Shown: positions 24,729-32,808 of the stretch, piece by piece | How the letters are laid out: every line of letters starts with the position of its first letter | Numbering within the stretch: the stretch's first letter is position 1 | Origin: an uncultured Christensenellaceae bacterium | Lineage (GTDB): Bacteria > Bacillota > Clostridia > Christensenellales > Christensenellaceae | Assembly: GCA_934373295.1 (NCBI GenBank) | Contig: CAKROK010000016.1 | Span: 1 to 37,674, forward strand | Reading direction: 5' to 3' | Length of the DNA: 37,674 nucleotides | Translations under genes and position numbers: made by a program | Notes under the pieces: model-generated | Databases searched by the model: none | Seen by the model: only the letters and a program-made list of their open reading frames with translations | What the model was told of the DNA's origin: nothing

Positions 24729-24804
24729 ATAGCTCCTCCTGTATGTATAACGATCGAGCGCGATATTTTGTCGGGCATTTTTCACTATAAAAGTGTTTTA
24801 AATG

Positions 24805-24833
24805 ATTATAGCATAATGGTGGGGGATTTTCCA
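24805..24833 (-). promoter_or_regulatory. Probable promoter for the sigma/anti-sigma pair
   Basis: On the minus strand TGGAAA (24833-24828), 17 bases, then a perfect TATAAT (24810-24805). It lies 77 bases before the sigma-factor start. On the plus strand a TATAAT at 24932-24937 may serve the zinc-ribbon gene, but its -35 is weak. Confidence 0.4.
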
Positions 24834-25021
24834 TGGCTTTCAGAGTCCGTCTTATGGGACACATTGTGATTTAAAATGAAAATAGATAAGAAAATGCACA
24901 AAATCACTATGATGGATGATATGCGATATGCTATAATACTAATGTAGCTTTTCGTTTGAAAACTATATGCGGACATTTCAACATAATGATTTTAAAAATG
25001 ATATTGAGGGAGAAAAAATCT

Positions 25022-25489
25022 ATGAAGGTGTGTAAATACTGCGGGACGGAAAATAAGGATGCCGCGGCTTTTTGCTCGGCGTGCGGGGCGAATGAATTTA
25101 AGCACAAGTGCAATAACTGCGGCACGGTGTTTGACGAGGGAAATTTCTGCCCGAAATGCGGGGTAAAGGCGGGAGCAAAGGCGAAAACCTGTCCGAGATG
25201 CGGCACGCGGTATTATTCCGCCGCTTGTCCGGATTGCGGCTATACATATTCCCGTGGGAGCGCGCAAACAGTTTATGTGAGCGAACCGGCTAAACCCGCG
25301 CCGAGAAGAAGAAAGACGTTCTTTTGGGTTTTGGGCTGGATATTTATATTCCCCATCCCGCTCACGATCCTCATGGTGAGAAATCAGAAATTGAATAAAT
25401 GGGTCAAAATAGGAATCATCGCCGCCGCATGGATAGTGTACTTTTTAATTGCATTTGCCGGAGGCTCGAACGGAAGTCCGCAAAAATAA
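25022..25489 (+). CDS. Zinc-ribbon membrane protein, unknown
   Basis: The 155-residue protein has five CXXC pairs in its first ~75 residues (CKYCG, CSACG, CNNCG, CPKCG, CPRCG, with CPDCG following), which form tandem zinc ribbons. A Pro/Lys/Arg-rich linker and two hydrophobic segments near residues 97-115 and 128-146 follow. The zinc ribbons are presumably cytoplasmic. GAGGGAG lies just before the ATG at 25022, whereas an upstream in-frame ATG at 24956 has no ribosome site. It stands alone, divergent from the sigma gene and followed by a terminator. Function unknown. Confidence 0.75.
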   Translation: MKVCKYCGTENKDAAAFCSACGANEFKHKCNNCGTVFDEGNFCPKCGVKAGAKAKTCPRCGTRYYSAACPDCGYTYSRGSAQTVYVSEPAKPAPRRRKTFFWVLGWIFIFPIPLTILMVRNQKLNKWVKIGIIAAAWIVYFLIAFAGGSNGSPQK

Positions 25490-25513
25490 ATAACATGATC
25501 TATATATACCCCC

Positions 25514-25543
25514 CCACCGCAGCGTCAATGCGGTGGTCTTTAT
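25514..25543 (+). terminator. Terminator after the zinc-ribbon gene
   Basis: CCACCGCA (25514-25521) pairs with TGCGGTGG (25529-25536) around a seven-base loop and is followed by TCTTTATTT. It resembles the hairpin at 26518. Confidence 0.85.
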
Positions 25544-25631
25544 TTAAGAAGTGGAAAGAGGTTAATATTGTGGTTTGTAATATTAAAAAACAAACAGATT
25601 CCTGATGCTTTTGAGGACTTGAAGTTTAAAC

Positions 25632-26426
25632 ATGTTTAGATTGGAGGAACGGTTGGAACAATACGGTTATGAAATGGCTGTTAGTGATGCAAGGCAGCAT
25701 GAGCGTGTTTATCAATACACAACATTTGAAGCGCTGGAAAAAATAATATGCAATAGGTCGTTAAGGTTAACGAGGATGGATTTGTTAAACGACACGTTGG
25801 AAAATGAAAAAATACATGATTTATGGAAAAACAAAGTCTATGTTTCGTGTTTTACCAATAGGGGGTACGAGTCATATTTCTTTTGGAAAACATATGCGCG
25901 AGGTTCCTCAGATGGAGGGAGGATTTCTTTTAAGACGGATTGTTTATTAGACTTGTCTGTTGCTCCAGATAAAAAATGTGAAAATAAACTACTGAAATAT
26001 GAGAAAGAGAATATCGTAGATAATATTTCAAATATCGTCAGTAAACGGGATTGGGAGATATTTGATTATTCAGTTTTGGATATAAAGTATTTGCAGCGAG
26101 ATGCAGACATAAGCGAAAGCAAAGAATTTCTGGGTAGATATAAATATCGCGAATGGGATATGGAGCAGGAAACAAGAATTCGCGTCGCCATAAGACCGCG
26201 AGGATTAGAATTTGAAACAAAAGGGTTAGATGATTTTGAGTATATAAAACCAGAAGAGAAACATTTATATCTGGGATTATCAGATGATGTATTAAAGAGT
26301 ATGCAATTAACTTTATCTCCATTTGCGGATTGTGATCTGCGTAAAGAGGTTGAAAATCTATTGAAAGACAACATGCTGGATGATATTAGGGTTGAAAAAA
26401 GCCTATTAACGGATGAAGTAAAATGA
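25632..26426 (+). CDS. DUF2971 domain protein in AT-rich insert
   Basis: The N-terminal third has the DUF2971 pattern: VYQYTTFEALEKIICNRSLR, then LTRMDLLNDTLENE and YVSCFTNRGY. The C-terminal part includes REWDMEQETRIRVAIRPRG, also typical. The family is common in accessory and anti-phage gene clusters, but its activity is unknown. The gene is much more AT-rich than its surroundings and is isolated. The ATG at 25632 lacks a good ribosome site, and TTG at 25653 has GGAGG five bases before it, so the start is uncertain. Confidence 0.75.
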   Translation: MFRLEERLEQYGYEMAVSDARQHERVYQYTTFEALEKIICNRSLRLTRMDLLNDTLENEKIHDLWKNKVYVSCFTNRGYESYFFWKTYARGSSDGGRISFKTDCLLDLSVAPDKKCENKLLKYEKENIVDNISNIVSKRDWEIFDYSVLDIKYLQRDADISESKEFLGRYKYREWDMEQETRIRVAIRPRGLEFETKGLDDFEYIKPEEKHLYLGLSDDVLKSMQLTLSPFADCDLRKEVENLLKDNMLDDIRVEKSLLTDEVK

Positions 26427-26517
26427 GCTAAAAAAGTTTTTTCGCTGTATCTTTAATACGTCTATAGCATATATGATTTTTTGGAATAAGTTATTTATAC
26501 GATTTGAGAATAAAATC

Positions 26518-26540
26518 ACCGCACCAGTTGATGCGGTTTC
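26518..26540 (+). terminator. Terminator after the DUF2971 gene
   Basis: ACCGCA (26518-26523) pairs with TGCGGT (26532-26537), followed by TTCTTATTTAAA. The arrangement closely mirrors the hairpin at 25514. Confidence 0.65.
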
Positions 26541-26577
26541 TTATTTAAAATCGATGAAAACGGACGGCTGAAATAAA

Positions 26578-26661
26578 GGTGTGGACGGCATGACGCCGCA
26601 CTCCATCTGGAACAACGGGGAAAAGACCGCCGTTGTGATAAAGATATCGACAGCGCGTTAA
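26578..26661 (+). pseudogene. Cupin C-terminal fragment
   Basis: A 27-residue in-frame stretch reads GMTPHSIWNNGEKTAVVIKI and ends at TAA 26659-26661. The pattern resembles the last strands of a cupin (PHxxWN...VVIK). An in-frame TGA precedes it by a few codons, so nothing more of the gene is left. Its stop overlaps the end of azlD on the other strand. It is a probable remnant of a deleted cupin or XRE-cupin gene. Confidence 0.4.
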
Positions 26662-26984
26662 AAAACGAGCTGGACGAGCAGCATATAGCATATCGTGCCG
26701 CCCGCTATCGAGAGCAGCATCTGCCTTTTCCACAGGTGCAGACCGACCGTCACGCCGATGCCTATCAGCTCGGGCAGGCCGTGGCTCCCCTGTAAAACGG
26801 AGACGTTTCTCAGGCAGTATATCAACAGCATGGCGAATATCGCGCCGGGGAGGACTTTCCCGAGGTATTGTATGAAGCGCGGAGTGGAGCGCTTTGAGCT
26901 GAAAACCGCGAATGGCAAAAAGCGGGTGAGCATGGTCGCCAAAACGCACATTAATACGGTTATTATTTGCTGCTGTAACGTCAT
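26658..26984 (-). CDS. azlD: AzlD family branched-chain amino acid export subunit
   Basis: The 108-residue protein has four hydrophobic segments and the AzlD pattern (LTRFLPFAVF near the N-terminus, VLPGAIFAMLLIYCL in the middle). With AzlC, it forms an exporter of branched-chain amino acids. Its ATG overlaps the azlC stop as ATGA, so the two were translationally coupled. Because azlC upstream is truncated, azlD is probably no longer expressed normally or has no partner. The frame itself is intact. Confidence 0.85.
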   Translation of the reverse strand: MTLQQQIITVLMCVLATMLTRFLPFAVFSSKRSTPRFIQYLGKVLPGAIFAMLLIYCLRNVSVLQGSHGLPELIGIGVTVGLHLWKRQMLLSIAGGTICYMLLVQLVF

Positions 26985-27379
26985 TTTTCATCTGCCTCCG
27001 CCATTTTTTCCACCGGCTTTCTGAACGCGGTGAGCAGTATCAAAATGCATATCATCGTCGGTATGAGGAAGTTATCCGCGCCGAAGATGAGCAGACATGC
27101 GACGCTCGCCGCGAGCCCGACCCATTCGCTTATGTGGTGATTTTCCTTGAGCCATTGCTCTAAGAATATCACAGTAAACATGGCCGTCATGACGAAATCC
27201 AGCCCCTGCGTATTGAACTTTATAAGGCTGCCCAAAACATCGCCGAGGGTCGCGCCGCCCACCCAGTATATCTGGTCGAGCAGCGTTACGAAGAAGTAAA
27301 ACCAGCCGCGGTCGACATCCGCGTGGATATCTGCGGTGTAGTTTACGCTGAACGTCTCGTCGCAGTTTAACAGATGTGA
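26981..27379 (-). pseudogene. azlC: AzlC permease, 5'-truncated
   Basis: The remaining frame reads DETFSVNYTADI, DRGWFYFFVTLLDQIYW and GSLIKFNTQGLDFVMTAMF, which is the second half of AzlC. An in-frame stop at 27380-27382 precedes it, and no start codon or ribosome site is available except an internal GTG at 27262. About the first 100 residues, including the first membrane helices, are missing. AzlC proteins are normally about 230 residues. The break is only ~55 bases from the XRE-cupin gene, so a deletion removed the shared upstream region. Confidence 0.75.
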
Positions 27380-27435
27380 TTATACGTGCGTAAATAATAT
27401 TTGCAAAGCGGTAAATTATATTTTGAGGGCGTCAA

Positions 27436-27978
27436 ATGGAAATAGGAAAAATAATAGGAGAAAATCTAAAAAGATTAAGAGAGGAACAGAACCTGAGCCA
27501 GGGTCAGCTCGCCGAAAGGGCGGGGGTGAGCAAGGTCATAGTATCGCAGATCGAGCGGGGGGACGCGAACCCGACCGTAAACACGATATGGAAGCTCACG
27601 GGCGCGCTGGGTCTGCCGTATACCAGCCTGCTGGATGTCCCTGATTTTAAGGCGATACACATACGAAAAAGGGACATAACCGCGCAGGACGAGGGAAAGC
27701 TGCACTTGTTCAGCTATTATCCCAAAAGTGCGGAGCGCAACTTTGAGCTGTATGAGATAGAGCTGGAAACGGGCTGCTGTCATTCGTCTATCGGACATTC
27801 ATCCAACAGCTTTGAGTATTTATTGATGCTCGAGGGGGAGATATCCGTCACGGTGAATGAACGCGAATACGTCTTGAAAAAGGAGGACGCGCTGTATTTC
27901 GACGCATCCCACCCGCATCGCTATTATAACGCGAACGACGTGCGGGCGAAGGCGGTAATGCTCATTCAATATCTGTAG
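27436..27978 (+). CDS. XRE-family regulator with C-terminal cupin domain
   Basis: The 180-residue protein has an XRE helix-turn-helix at about residues 8-65 (LAERAGVSKVIVSQIERG). A cupin sensor domain follows at about 105-178 (YLLMLEGEISVTVNEREYVL, then ALYFDASHPHRYYN). Such regulators often lie divergent from azlCD and control it. Here its upstream DNA abuts the broken 5' end of azlC. GAGGG precedes the ATG. The ligand is unknown, and control of azlCD is inferred from position. Confidence 0.9.
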   Translation: MEIGKIIGENLKRLREEQNLSQGQLAERAGVSKVIVSQIERGDANPTVNTIWKLTGALGLPYTSLLDVPDFKAIHIRKRDITAQDEGKLHLFSYYPKSAERNFELYEIELETGCCHSSIGHSSNSFEYLLMLEGEISVTVNEREYVLKKEDALYFDASHPHRYYNANDVRAKAVMLIQYL

Positions 27979-27981
27979 CGG

Positions 27982-28009
27982 TTGACTTTATCGGTTTATC
28001 GGGTATAAT
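27982..28009 (+). promoter_or_regulatory. Promoter for csoR
   Basis: TTGACT (27982-27987), 16-base spacer, perfect TATAAT (28004-28009). Confidence 0.75.
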
Positions 28010-28011
28010 AA

Positions 28012-28030
28012 ACATATACCCCTTAGTGTA
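28012..28030 (+). promoter_or_regulatory. Putative CsoR operator at csoR
   Basis: The 19-base ACATATACCCCTTAGTGTA directly follows the csoR -10 box. It shares its first 12 bases with the operator before copA (28381). Binding here would give autoregulation. Confidence 0.6.
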
Positions 28031-28044
28031 CGGAGGAAAATGCT

Positions 28045-28320
28045 ATGAAACAATGCATGGATTCGGATAACCTGCATCGCAGATTAAAAAAGATAATCGG
28101 GCAGGTTCAGGCGATAGACAGAATGGTGGATGAGGACGTCCCGTGTGAGGACATTCTCTCGCAGATAAACGCCGCAAAGTCCGCGCTAAACGGCTGCGGC
28201 AAGGTCGTTTTGGAGGGGCATATCAAGCACTGCGTCCGAGACGGCATTCAGCATGGCGATGCGGATAAGACGATAGAGAGCTTCACCAAGGCCGTGGAGC
28301 GCTTTGCGAATATGCAATAA
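28045..28320 (+). CDS. csoR: CsoR-type copper-sensing repressor
   Basis: The 91-residue all-helical protein has the complete Cu(I) ligand set of CsoR. Cys34, His59 and Cys63 are spaced 25 and 4 apart, as in characterised CsoR proteins. Copper binding releases DNA. The tail motif typical of RcnR or FrmR ligands (N-terminal His) is absent, supporting copper over nickel or formaldehyde. It precedes a copper-type P-ATPase gene, and similar operators lie before both genes. GGAGG precedes the ATG. The regulator is intact although its target is broken. Confidence 0.92.
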   Translation: MKQCMDSDNLHRRLKKIIGQVQAIDRMVDEDVPCEDILSQINAAKSALNGCGKVVLEGHIKHCVRDGIQHGDADKTIESFTKAVERFANMQ

Positions 28321-28374
28321 AATACGAGTTTATTGAAAGTCGGCTTTTTTGGTCGGCTTTTTTATTTTACCCGC

Positions 28375-28403
28375 TTGACAACATATACCCCTATATGTAT
28401 AAT
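28375..28403 (+). promoter_or_regulatory. Consensus promoter for the copper operon
   Basis: Perfect TTGACA (28375-28380), 17-base spacer, perfect TATAAT (28398-28403), with the CsoR-like operator filling the spacer. Confidence 0.9.
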
Positions 28404-28425
28404 GTACACATACCCCATAAGGTAT
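28381..28425 (+). promoter_or_regulatory. CsoR-like operators before copA
   Basis: ACATATACCCCTATATGTA (28381-28399) is a perfect 7-bp inverted repeat around CCCC and lies between the -35 and -10. A second palindrome, ATACCCCATAAGGTAT, lies at 28410-28425 over the likely transcription start. Confidence 0.75.
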
Positions 28426-28442
28426 AAGAGGAGAAAAGACAT

Positions 28443-30204
28443 ATGAAACGAGTTATGGAAAAGCTGGAGCATCTGTTAGAGCTGGGCGGAATAAAAAAGG
28501 ACATAGCGCTGTTGGCGATATCCGGCGGGGCGGTGCTTTGCAGCCTGCTTAAATTTCAGCCGTTTTCGTTCGACATGGCGTGGATAGCTATAGTTTTGTG
28601 CGGTTTGCCTATTATTTTAGAGGCGGTTATCGGGCTTATTACTGCCTTTGACATCAAGGCGGACGTGCTGGTATCACTCGCGCTTATCGCATCCATCTGC
28701 ATCGGCGAGACGTTCGCGGCGGGCGAGGTCGCGTTTATAATGCAGCTGGGCGCGCTGCTCGAGGAATTGACCGTCGCTAAAGCGAGGGCGGGCATAGAGA
28801 AGCTGGTCCACCTTACGCCCCAGACGGCGCGCGTCATAAGAGAGGACGGGGAGGAAGTTATCCCCGCGCAGCAGGTCAAGGTGGGGGAGCATATCCGCGT
28901 ATTGGCGGGAGAGACTGTCGGCATTATCACCTCCGGACAGACCTCCTTAAATCAGGCGGTAATGACGGGAGAATCCCTGCCCGTGGATAAAACCGTGGGC
29001 GATGAGGTATCGAGCGGAACGGTAATCAGTTCGGTGCGTTTGAGATGAGGGCGACCAAGGTCGGCGAGGACAGCTCTATCCAGCGCATGATACGCCTTGT
29101 ACAGTCGGCGGACGCTGGAAAGGCGAAGATAGTCGGGATGGCGGACCGCTGGGCGACGTGGATAGTGGTAATAGCGCTTTCGGCAGCCGCGCTCACGTGG
29201 ATAATCAGCGGACAGATAATACGCGCGGTCACTATTTTGGTAGTTTTCTGCCCGTGTGCGCTCGTTCTGGCGACGCCCACGGCGATAATGGCGGCGATAG
29301 GCAACGCGACAAAGCACGGATTTCTCGTTCGCGAGGGGGATGCACTCGAGCGGCTCGCAAAGGCGAAGGTGATAGCGTTTGATAAAACGGGTACGCTGAC
29401 CTGCGGCACGCCCAATGTAGTAGATGTGGGCAGTATCTGCGAAAAGTTTGATAGTGACGAGATATATACGCTTGCGGCGTGTGCGGAGCAGATGTTCGAG
29501 CATCCTCTCGGCAGGGCGATAGTGAATTGCTATAAAAAGATGGGAAAAACCCTTTTTGAAGCGGAGAACTTTCACATGATGCTCGGTCGGGGAGTATGCG
29601 CGGATGCACGGTCACATACGTTGCCATAGAGGGTAAATTTGCCGGTTTTATCGCATTATCGGATACGCTGCGCAGTGAAAGCAGAGCGACGATCGCCGCT
29701 TTATCGGAGTTGGGAGTTAAGCCCGTGCTGCTCACGGGCGACCATGAAAACGCCGCGCATACGATAGCCAAAAAGCTGAGCATAGAAGAAGTGCGCGCGA
29801 ATTGCCTGCCGGAGGATAAGCTGAAGGCGATAGGGGAATATCAGAACGAGGGCATGCCCGTGTGCATGATAGGCGACGGCGTGAACGACGCTCCCGCGCT
29901 CAAAAAGGCGGATGTGGGCATAGCGATGGGCGGCGTAGGCAGCGATATAGCCGTGGACGCGGCGGATATTGCGCTGGTGGATGACGAGGTCAGGCAGCTG
30001 CCCCATCTCGTGGCGCTTTCAAAGCGCATGATGACCACCATCAAGCTCAACATGACCTTTTCGATGACGCTCAACTTTATCGCCATCGCACTTGCGATAA
30101 TAGGCACGCTGAATCCCGTCGTGGGCGCGTTGGTGCATAACGCAGGCTCGGTGCTTGTTATAACTAATTCGGCATTCTTATTAAAATGGAGGAAAAAGCA
30201 TTGA
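28443..30204 (+). pseudogene. copA: Copper-exporting P1B-type ATPase, frameshifted and partly deleted
   Basis: All P-type ATPase landmarks are recognisable but fall in three frames. Frame one (28443-29048) has the actuator motif VMTGESLPVD. Frame two (29045-29629) has the metal motif FCPCALVLATPTA, the phosphorylation motif DKTGTLT and the nucleotide-domain motif EHPLG. Frame three (29596-30204) has GDGVNDAPALKK. A one-base deletion near 29022-29026 separates the first two. Between GVCAD and GCTVTYVA near 29598-29612 part of the nucleotide-binding domain is missing, perhaps 40-50 residues. The protein lacks an N-terminal metal-binding domain. It cannot be functional unless these are sequence errors. 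Confidence 0.85.
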
Positions 30205-30371
30205 TTATCAAAATTATAGGTCTTGTCATCGGCATACTCATCCTGGGCGCGGGGATATATTACCTCGCCAAGGAAAAGGACGACCCCGAATCGAAAAAGA
30301 TTTACACGATAGTGAGCGCGGTGGGCGGTGTGATAGCCGTCGCGTGCGCATTGTTGTTAGTATTTGGCTAA
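30201..30371 (+). CDS. Small two-helix membrane protein of the copper operon
   Basis: The protein begins IIKIIGLVIGILILGAG and has a second hydrophobic segment TIVSAVGGVIAVACALLL, with a charged linker (AKEKDDPESKK) between. The TTG at 30201 overlaps the copA stop as TTGA and has GGAGG eight bases upstream; an in-frame ATG at 30186 lacks one. It is translationally coupled to copA and followed by a terminator. Such small proteins accompany CsoR-regulated ATPases in Clostridia; the role is unknown. Confidence 0.75.
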   Translation: MIIKIIGLVIGILILGAGIYYLAKEKDDPESKKIYTIVSAVGGVIAVACALLLVFG

Positions 30372-30387
30372 AAAGACCCAAAAGACG

Positions 30388-30420
30388 AAAATCCATTCCT
30401 TAAACGGGAATGGATTTTTA
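30388..30420. terminator. Terminator after the copper operon
   Basis: Twelve-bp perfect stem (30388-30399 with 30407-30418) followed by TTTTTA. The A-run on the left makes it usable from both sides, and the minus-strand hydrolase gene ends at 30435. Confidence 0.9.
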
Positions 30421-30434
30421 AGATCGTCGAAAAA

Positions 30435-31202
30435 TTATCCGATTATGCTCTTCACGAGCTGCGCCCATTTTTCGGGATAACATGCGAGCAGCTCCTCGTG
30501 CTGCATATCCTGCTCGTGGATGACGGGATGCGCAAAGTGCTGTAAATAGCGCGCGCGGTATTTCTCACCCATCTTCAGGGCATAGAAGATGTGGATTTGA
30601 GCATTCGGCGCGTCGATTTTGTCGGGCAGGGGAGTGATAAGGTCGGAATAGAACTGGTTTTTGCAGCTGCGCTTTGTGACATACAGACGCGCGCCGCCCA
30701 GCATGTCCATAAATGCGCGCACATAATCGCCCATCTGCTCCTCGCGCTTTTTAAGACGCTTTTGCAAAAATTTGCTTGAAAAGCTCCCGTCGCGTATTAC
30801 GGGATATATGAAGGGCACGAGCAGATTTGTCTGTAGCTTTGCGGAGAATTTGCACGACTGATCGAGATCCGAGCTGCCCAAAATGCCGTAGTCCATGCGT
30901 ATTTTTTGACGGGCGGCCAGCAGACCGACGAATGAACCGCCGAGCGAGCAGCCGTATGCCGCGCGGATATGCCCTCCGCAGTGCTCGTCTATGTATGCCT
31001 CTATTTTTTCCGTCTCCTCCGTCATCGTGTGAAATTCGGTGTTTTCCGTTTCGTCAAAGCCGTCGTAGCTCACGCATAGTACTTGAAAATCGTCCTCGAG
31101 CAGGGGTATCACGTGAGAAAAGTTTCCCTTCCAGTGACAGCAGGTGCCGGGGAGAAGAAGCACGACGGGGGCGCCTTCTTTTCCGAACGAATAGACCTTC
31201 AT
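30435..31202 (-). CDS. Alpha/beta-hydrolase
   Basis: The 255-residue protein has the alpha/beta-hydrolase start (VVLLLPGTCCHWKGN, oxyanion region) and the nucleophile elbow YGCSLGGSF with Ser86. The catalytic His is less clear; HEQDMQHEE near residue 230 is the candidate. No secretion signal is seen. Its ATG overlaps the metallo-beta-lactamase-fold gene stop as ATGA, so the two proteins are made together and probably act in one pathway. The substrate is unknown. Confidence 0.83.
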   Translation of the reverse strand: MKVYSFGKEGAPVVLLLPGTCCHWKGNFSHVIPLLEDDFQVLCVSYDGFDETENTEFHTMTEETEKIEAYIDEHCGGHIRAAYGCSLGGSFVGLLAARQKIRMDYGILGSSDLDQSCKFSAKLQTNLLVPFIYPVIRDGSFSSKFLQKRLKKREEQMGDYVRAFMDMLGGARLYVTKRSCKNQFYSDLITPLPDKIDAPNAQIHIFYALKMGEKYRARYLQHFAHPVIHEQDMQHEELLACYPEKWAQLVKSIIG

Positions 31203-32062
31203 CTTCCTACCCCTTTCAGATAGCCGCTTTTTGCGCCCTCCTCCGTGTCGTCCGATTCGTCGTATGCGTCATAGGGGGCGGAGGGGTCGTGGGCTCTCTT
31301 TTTAAAGGGTGAGCAGAGCTTGTCCTTGTGCGCAAAGGCAAACGTGAAGTTGTCCGTCCAGCCGGTGTGACCGGTGAGAAAGACGGGAGATATCTCGCGT
31401 GTGCGCAGCTTTTCTTCAAATTGCGCAAGGGATTTGACGGCTAACTTGTTGTCCTCGGCGAGGGAGGATATGAAGCTGTATCCGCCGTCCGCGCCGAACC
31501 AGATGGTGTCGCCCGTGAAGAGGTATTTATCGTCGATGAGATAAACCATATGTCCCCATGTGTGTCCGGGCAGCATGAAGCACTCGATTTTAATGTCGTC
31601 TATGTAAAAAATCTGTCCGTCTTGCAGCAGAACTTTTTTATTAAGTATAGTCACCTGCGGCAGCTTGTAGAGGTGATATATGACCTTGCGGCGAACCTCG
31701 CCCGTTAGATAGCGGTTTTCCGTTTCGCCGACGTACAGAGTCGCGTCCTTAAACAATCCGGGGCTGTCCGCCTCGACCGCGCCCACGTGGTCGGTGTCCT
31801 GATGGGTGATGAGAATGTGCTTTATCGACTTCGGGTCAATGCCCAGCCAGCCCATCTTTTCAGAAAGTCGGTCATAGTTGTATCCTGCGTCTATCATTAT
31901 AGTTGTATCGCCCTTTTTATAGAAGAAGATGTTCGCGACCCATTCGCGCACGCAGCCCACATGCTCGTCCACCCAGCCGGTGTTGAGCGGCTTGAAGATC
32001 TCCTTTCCGCGGTACATCTTACTCATCTCTTTCTTTTGAAATTCCGTTGCTTTTTTGGACAT
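31199..32062 (-). CDS. Metallo-beta-lactamase-fold hydrolase
   Basis: The zinc-binding motif appears as ITHQDTDHVG (His87, Asp89, Asp91, His92), with Asp in place of the second His of the usual HXHXDH. Later blocks LPGHTWGHMV, FTGDTI and TGHTGW supply the other ligands. The length is normal, though the last ~35 residues are a charged extension. The ATG at 32062 is chosen over a GTG at 32068 because GAGG precedes it by seven bases. A palindrome operator and promoter lie upstream. It is the first gene of a two-gene operon. Confidence 0.88.
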   Translation of the reverse strand: MSKKATEFQKKEMSKMYRGKEIFKPLNTGWVDEHVGCVREWVANIFFYKKGDTTIMIDAGYNYDRLSEKMGWLGIDPKSIKHILITHQDTDHVGAVEADSPGLFKDATLYVGETENRYLTGEVRRKVIYHLYKLPQVTILNKKVLLQDGQIFYIDDIKIECFMLPGHTWGHMVYLIDDKYLFTGDTIWFGADGGYSFISSLAEDNKLAVKSLAQFEEKLRTREISPVFLTGHTGWTDNFTFAFAHKDKLCSPFKKRAHDPSAPYDAYDESDDTEEGAKSGYLKGVGR

Positions 32063-32099
32063 ATTCACACCTCTAACGAAAAATTGGTTTTATCAATCA

Positions 32100-32151
32100 G
32101 TTAGCATTTGCTAACTATATTTAGTTTAGCACTCGCTCGCGATACTTTCAA
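32100..32151 (-). promoter_or_regulatory. Promoter with palindrome operator for the MBL-hydrolase operon
   Basis: On the minus strand TTGAAA (32151-32146), 17 bases, TAAACT (32128-32123). Just downstream lies the perfect 16-base palindrome GTTAGCATTTGCTAAC (32100-32115), placed over the start of transcription as expected for a TetR- or MarR-type repressor site. The cognate regulator is not adjacent. Confidence 0.7.
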
Positions 32152-32259
32152 GCCCGAAATACAATAAAATCGCCGTAACGGCGGGATATATGTGGATTTA
32201 TGTCACAATGTGCGCTATAATTGTGCTGATAAATGTTTAAAGAGGAGGGGGAGTTTTAA

Positions 32260-32793
32260 ATGATATATACTTCGCAGTATCCCTCGCCGCTGGGCGATAT
32301 AACGCTCGCGAGCGACGAAAAATCCATAATTGGGCTGTGGTTTAACGGGCAAAGGCATTACGGCAACGTCCTGCCCGAGCGGACAGAGCAGCGGGAGATT
32401 GCTGTTTTAAAGGAGGCAAAGCGCTGGCTGGACATATACTTTTCCGGGCGTGAGCCGGATTTTCTCCCGCCGTTAAAATACGATTCCACGCCCTTTCGAA
32501 AGGCGGTCTGCGACATCATGCTCACCATTCCCTACGGAAAAACGATGACATACGGGCAGATAGCGGATATCATAGCAAAAAGCCGCGGCATTGAGAAGAT
32601 GTCCGCGCAGGCCGTGGGCGGCGCGGTCGGGCATAACCCCATATCGCTCATTATCCCCTGTCACCGCGTCGTGGGGACGAGCGGCAGCCTGACGGGCTAC
32701 GGCGGCGGGATAGAGCGAAAGGTCAAGCTGCTTGAGCTGGAAAAGGCGGATATGAGCGGGATGTTTATACCAAAAAAGGGAACGGCGCTTTAA
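32260..32793 (+). CDS. ogt: Methylated-DNA--protein-cysteine methyltransferase
   Basis: The 177-residue protein transfers alkyl groups from O6-alkylguanine to its own cysteine. The active site IIPCHRVVG with Cys134 and the helix-turn-helix DNA-binding motif TYGQIADII are intact. The N-terminal half is the short ribonuclease-like domain. AGAGGAGGGGGAG lies directly upstream of the ATG. It is followed after 15 bases by an HD-domain gene, so they may be one transcript. A TATAAT at 32216-32221 is the likely -10. Confidence 0.95.
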   Translation: MIYTSQYPSPLGDITLASDEKSIIGLWFNGQRHYGNVLPERTEQREIAVLKEAKRWLDIYFSGREPDFLPPLKYDSTPFRKAVCDIMLTIPYGKTMTYGQIADIIAKSRGIEKMSAQAVGGAVGHNPISLIIPCHRVVGTSGSLTGYGGGIERKVKLLELEKADMSGMFIPKKGTAL

Positions 32794-32808
32794 TTTAAGG
32801 AGATCAAT

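Noticed and set aside
26545..26991. Minus-strand frame of 148 codons over azlD
   Set aside because: It is an out-of-frame shadow of azlD with Arg/His-rich composition and no ribosome site.
28321..28375. Direct repeat GTCGGCTTTTTTG before the copA promoter as a terminator
   Set aside because: It is a direct, not inverted, repeat and forms no convincing hairpin.
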